64,000 nucleotides of DNA from Tipula vernalis (lineage: Eukaryota > Arthropoda > Insecta > Diptera > Tipulidae). Below the pieces are notes generated by a model, which saw nothing but the letters and a program-made list of their open reading frames with translations, was not told the DNA's origin and made no database searches. Position 1 is the stretch's first letter. Each line of letters opens with the position of its first letter. Made by a program: the position numbers and the translations under genes. Positions 59,680-64,000 of this stretch are shown piece by piece. The stretch spans positions 54,684,333 through 54,748,332 of the forward strand of contig OY282560.1 in NCBI GenBank assembly GCA_958295665.1, read 5' to 3'.

Positions 59680-60117
59680 TTACAATCGCAAGTATATCCG
59701 GTCATTTTGAATTTGAAATGCAGAGAATTTATGGGGATCTTTTTCAATCTTTTCTTTAAAAGTGGTGTACTCCGTATCTTGAAACTCAGGTAAAGAAAGA
59801 TTTAATGCATTAACAAATAACGGAAGATCATTCGTCAGCTCAGTTACAGTGTCACAATTTACACGAGACAAAGCATCGGGTACTACGTTTTCAATTCCTT
59901 TCACATGGAGTATGTTAAAATGATAAGGTTGCAACTTTAAATTCCACCTCGCTAGATGTCCGCTAAGATCTTTTTGACACATAAGCCATTTCAAACTGGC
60001 GTGATCAGTCATAATCGAGAACTTGTGACCCTCAATATAGGGACGACATTTTTTTACGCTTAAGACCGCAGCCAGACATTCCAGCTCCGGTAATCGTATA
60101 ATTTTTTTGAGCACCAT
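59680..60117 (-). pseudogene. Gypsy RNase H
   Basis: LECLAAVLSVKKCRPYIEG, the signature TDHASLKWL and VVPDALSRVN identify the RNase H domain after the RT. The frame is open for 145 codons and overlaps the RT frame by a shift near 60090. Confidence 0.88.
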
Positions 60118-60992
60118 TTAACTTTTGAGACAGGAACGCAATCGGTCGCTCATTATCGTCATCATCTTTTTGATATAATACGCTGCCTATTTCTTCCGTT
60201 GAAGCATCACATCTTATGTAGAATTCTTTGGAATAATCTGGTGTTATCAGCACTGGAGCAGAAGATAAGAGGTGTTTTAGCTGCTGAAAGGCATTATCAG
60301 CCTCATTATTCCAAAAGAATTTGACACCTTTCTTGAGGAGATTGCTTATTAAAGCTGTGACGTCTGAAAAATTTGAGACGAACTTACGGTACCATCCTGC
60401 CATACCAAGGAGTCTTCTAGTCTGCTTGTCAGTTGAAGGAGCTGGAAACTTTTGGATTGCATTAACTTTGTCAGGATCAACTCGTAGACCTGTTTCTCTA
60501 ACTAGAAATCCCAAATACTTTATCTCCTACATTAAGAAGTGGCTTTTGTCTAGGTTAATTGTCAGCCTAGCTTCAGATAATCTCGTTGCTACTAGGCACA
60601 ACAAATTGAAGTGTTCGTCTAGTTAGACAAATATACGATCATGAAATCTATGAGGAATCACTTTATTCATGAGCCTACAGAATCTCTGGACAGCATTACA
60701 AAGTCCAAATGTCATTACTTTGAAATGGTAGAGTGGTCTTTCGGCAACAGTAAACGCGGTTATCTCTATGCTACTGATAAATTTAGTGGCTTGTAGTCTA
60801 CCCAATAATCCATCTATTAATGGGAGAGGATACGCATCCTTTTTTGGTAACTGCTTTTATTTTACGTGAGTCTAGGCATAAACGGGATTTGCCATTTGCT
60901 TTGCGAACAAGAACAACCGGATAACTCCAAGCACTATGACTCTCCTCAATTACCCCTAGCACAAGCATTCTGTCCAACTCTGAATAAACCAA
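60118..60992 (-). pseudogene. Gypsy reverse transcriptase
   Basis: The N-terminus (MLVLGVIEESHSAWSYPVVL, RLCLDSRKIKAVT) is followed by a frame change. Then come LQATKFISSIEITAFTVAER, in which the palm segment with the first catalytic Asp is deleted, and FKVMTFGLCNAVQRF. The YLDD box reads stop-LDE, followed by a shortened segment, at about 60622. The remainder (LGFLVRETGLRVDPDKVNAI, LLGMAGWYRKFVSNF, FYIRCDASTEEIGSVLYQ) is well preserved. Confidence 0.88.
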
Positions 60993-61308
60993 GTTTTGAA
61001 CAGCTGATGATATTGCGTAGTGTCGTTGTTTGATGGGAGCTGTATAAGTATTTTATTTCACTTAGTGTCGTCTCCTGATCAATAGTAAGCAAATGTTGAT
61101 TGAGATTAGGTTCTATCGACAGGCTACCAATTTTTTTTCGTATAGTTGGGAATATACCGAATGCTTCCCAAAAACTAATGCCTAAATATAAGTTTTCTTG
61201 AAGAGAAGCTACTAAATAAAAACGAACTATTTCTTCGCGATTGTTATATTTAATACCCAGATTGATGTATCCAACTATATTATTAGCCGTACCGTCGGCT
61301 GTTTTCAC
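60946..61308 (-). pseudogene. Gypsy protease C-terminal half and linker
   Basis: KTADGTANNIVGYINLGI and LQENLYLGISFWEAFGI match the second half of Gypsy proteases (usual LGxDFW, here LGISFW). The linker leads to the RT start with an overlap of two frames near 60980. Confidence 0.7.
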
Positions 61309-61324
61309 TGAAGAACGAAATCTT

Positions 61325-61909
61325 TTAAACGTAATTTTCTTCTAAACAATTTAAACCGTTTTTTCCCAATATACTTATCGACGCTTCAGAATCAAGGAGT
61401 CCTGTGATAGGTTTACTGCAAAGAAAAATAGTTACGTAACGCCGAGGATCGTTCTTACTACTCTTGATATCTCCCATTGAGGTCGCTGAGATTTCTCTTA
61501 ATAATGTTTTCCGTTGTCGAAAATATTTTACAATTCGTTGTTGTCGTTTATTACTAATTTGGGATATAGATGGACGGTTATATACGAGTAGCTCAGTATC
61601 TGTAAAATTTCTGACTAGAGGGTTAGTAATACAATCAGAAAACGATGACTTATTATGGTGTGGATTGTTGTTCGAAATATTTATTAAAGAATCTATTTTG
61701 GATCGGTTCTCGTGTTGACTTGGTGTATCGGTCTGGTGTGTTTCTCTTTCCGAACGCATTTTCCCAGCACTTGCATTCGTATACAGGTTTTCCGACATAC
61801 GTTTCTGGCAAACTAGACAATTGGGTTTTCTAATGCCTGGCCGACCATAACCGAAACAAAATACTTTTAAAAACTCCTGTGGGCAGTCTTGATATCTAGC
61901 TCTCAGCAT
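61325..61909 (-). pseudogene. Gypsy nucleocapsid knuckle and protease N-terminus
   Basis: CFGYGRPGIRKPNCLVC is a zinc knuckle in which one Cys has become Tyr. After a Ser/Asn-rich spacer the protease active-site loop reads LLDSEAS, where aspartic proteases have D-S/T-G. The Gly to Glu change would abolish the active site. Overlap with gag is slight. Confidence 0.75.
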
Positions 61910-62595
61910 ATCGAAGAATTGTTCTTATCAGTTATTGGTCCACGAGGCGTTCTGTTTAGGGATGAAATATTATGCTCAGGTACCAATAATCCCGTCCCAT
62001 CTGTTATTGCTAAATTTGACATAAGTGATATTTGTGGTCCGTCAGATGAGTGCCTCAATGGTTTTCCGTATTGATACAAATTGGACGCATATGGTTCAAT
62101 TTTGGATAAATCAGCCATGTTTGACTGTTTGTCTTCACAATAACACAAATAACCTGTATAATAATCAAAAGTTAGCTGATTTATATTAGATGAACGAACT
62201 CGATTGAGAATATTAGTGAATCTTCCAGATGAGTTTGAATTCCACAAGTCTTCATATTTTTGACAGAGCAAACGGAGCTCTTCAACATTATTAAAATGAA
62301 TTGGAACAGTTCTTTCCTTCAACTGAGTGTTCATATTTTTACGCAAACGAGCAAGAAGCTCAGCTTCCGAGACTTTATTTATTAGTTTCACATTTAACGT
62401 CTGAATCTCTAGTAAGAAATCGGTAAACGATTCGGGTTTGCTGAATCTGGACAATATTGCTTGCCGTACTTGTATCCAATTCGCGGTGGGATAGGTATAA
62501 ATTGGATACTTCATAATTTTCACTAGCAGCCATATTTTCAATTCGAAATATAAACTCGTGTATATCATGTGATTCGAGTTGATTAAAACCATCAT
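61903..62595 (-). pseudogene. Gypsy gag, capsid part
   Basis: ANWIQVRQAILSRF, PESFTDFLLEIQTLNVK and EAELLARLRKNMN are typical of the capsid C-terminal region of Gypsy gag. The frame is open for 230 codons but its N-terminal part joins the upstream frame only through stops near 62600. Confidence 0.65.
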
Positions 62596-62740
62596 ATTTA
62601 ATTAATCATTGCGTCATATATTTGTCTAAATACATACCTGTATGAATTCCTTGAGCTCGAAGGGCCAGCGTGTTGTAAACTAGGTACTTCGAAATGGTGT
62701 TTATTGGGCAATTCGTAGTCGCTGAGTGGATCAAATGCAT

Positions 62741-63205
62741 TTATAATTCCTGCCGTGAGTCAGGTATAAATGCGGGCATTTCAATCAACGAATGGCCCGG
62801 ACTTGATGTTGCTACTGCTCCTCTAGAGTTACCTGCTAAATTAGGGACACTATTATTCCCAATTATTGCGCTAGTATTCTGTACTTGTTCTGCCATATTC
62901 CCAGCTTGGTCTTGCACCTTACAAAATTTTTTTTCTTGATTATCTGTTTCGTTTGACAGTTTATCATTCATTAAATTTGGATTTGCATGCTCTTGTGATA
63001 GAACTAATTTTTCGGCATGTTTTACTGTACTGACTTTCCTAGCTTGTGGCGGGCTCTCTCTAAATTCCCTGATTATGATTGTACATATTTCCTTGGTGAG
63101 GGAGAGTGATGGTGTCGTGTTGCAACATGCGTATAATTGTGTGGTATTCGCATTTATAATACGGGAGACTTGCTTAATGCTTGCCCGTACATCGCAATCA
63201 ATCAA
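62741..63205 (-). pseudogene. Gypsy gag, N-terminal part
   Basis: A 154-codon polar frame with a Cys pair near the start (YACCNTT) and an Asn/Glu-rich middle. It is placed as gag by position and orientation only. Confidence 0.4.
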
Positions 63206-64000
63206 TCAATCAATCAATGTTCCATCGAAACTCTTAGGATATTTTGATTTTTTAATTTACTCCTCATTGCAATATTGTTCGCATCCATAAGATCATTTAT
63301 TGACACGAAATTATACAAAATGTCTGAATATAATTCGTAATCACGGTAAGAGCAGAGTTCCGATTAAATTTCTGAGGATTTTAATGAAAGCGGAAGGTTT
63401 CGCGATCTAGCAAGACTAAACATTTTCAAAAAGGACTCTAATTTAACCATTAGGGAATTCCAATTGTTTTATTACTTTTTTGTCTTAATTTTTAATATGC
63501 ACAAACAATTTTGACTAAAGCTTTGTCAGCTATAATTTTTCCCAGAATACAGATTCGGAAATGTTTTTTTTTTTTTTTTTTTTTTTGAAATAAAAAGCTT
63601 AATAATTAATTTAACTTACCTATTTAAAATTAATTAAATTTATTATTTTTAAAATTTTTTAAAGATATTTGTGTTACATTGCAATAAAAATTTAGTTGGT
63701 ACAAACAATTTTGATTACGATAGTATAAATATTTTATGAACTAAATCAAATTGGTAATAGACAAAAATTAAGTGCGGTATAGAATTGGGCTTGATATTCT
63801 AGAAAGGAACAATTCATCCTGCATTATGACTGCAGTCACTATGAAGAACCAGGCTCTTAAGAAATCAAGTAAAAAGTAAAACGGAATTGTCTTGAAATAT
63901 CTCGCAGAAAGTGAACAAATATGGAGTCGTCCCCAATGTGTGCTGTTAACAAGGATCTAGGTATAATTTTAAACGAGTATTTAATTAGGACAAAGCTATA
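63206..64000. other. AT-rich DNA to the window end, no gene
   Basis: A short (CAAT)n tract at about 63194-63218 and a 22-T run near 63565-63586. If the Gypsy element keeps a 5' LTR it should lie here, but I see no paired LTR to define it. Confidence 0.45.

Larger units (their letters stand above)
58696..63205 (-). mobile_element. Ty3/Gypsy-type LTR retrotransposon remnant
   Basis: On the - strand: gag (63205-61903), zinc knuckle and protease (61909-60980), RT (60992-60120), RNase H (60117-59680) and integrase (about 59600-58736). The order PR-RT-RH-IN is that of Ty3/Gypsy. There are many stops and frame changes. LTRs and primer site were not recognised, so its true ends are unknown. Confidence 0.88.

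Overview
The window is AT-rich animal DNA, almost certainly from an insect and probably from a fly. It has GT-AG introns, non-LTR elements with a DUF4780-type ORF1 and an RNase H domain, BEL/Pao and Ty3/Gypsy relics, a Tc1 relic, and a 28S rRNA 3' fragment with an AT-rich insect-like tail. No bacterial operon, CRISPR array or intact transposon gene is visible. Massive tandem repeats, a satellite block and stacked broken transposons look like heterochromatin (pericentromeric or sex-chromosome-like); that placement is inference.

Positions 1-21041 hold a head-to-tail array of a unit of about 2.84-2.85 kb: one partial copy at the left edge and seven more. Each unit carries two overlapping reading frames on the + strand. 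The first encodes a 178-aa secreted protein with a signal peptide, a 14-aa acidic repeat (five full copies, dense N-glycosylation sequons) and a hydrophobic, GPI-signal-like tail. The second is a three-exon gene for a 501-aa protein with about eight membrane helices and a large sequon-rich loop. The splice sites of the second gene are clear and phase-consistent. I recognise no family for either protein. The leftmost copy is broken by a 555-bp MITE. The sixth full unit has a 2-bp frameshift and is fused to the seventh by a deletion of about 0.86 kb.

Positions 21042-25094 are gene-poor: a long inverted repeat, a dead Tc1-like transposase and low-complexity DNA. Positions 25095-40736 are a satellite of about 92 monomers of 169/170 bp, with higher-order periods of roughly 1.0, 1.9, 2.2 and 2.4-2.5 kb. 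A TTTTAA hexanucleotide block follows at 41325-41957.

Positions 42916-63205 are a transposon graveyard. On the - strand lie two parts of LOA/I-like LINE sequence, one interrupted by a 28S rRNA 3' fragment, separated by an unexplained 1.25-kb island. Next come a possible DUF4806-type host exon (-), a BEL/Pao remnant (+), a second LINE (-), a third LINE (+) and a decayed Ty3/Gypsy element (-). All transposon genes carry stops, frameshifts or lost catalytic motifs. The only likely functional protein genes are those of the 2.85-kb array.
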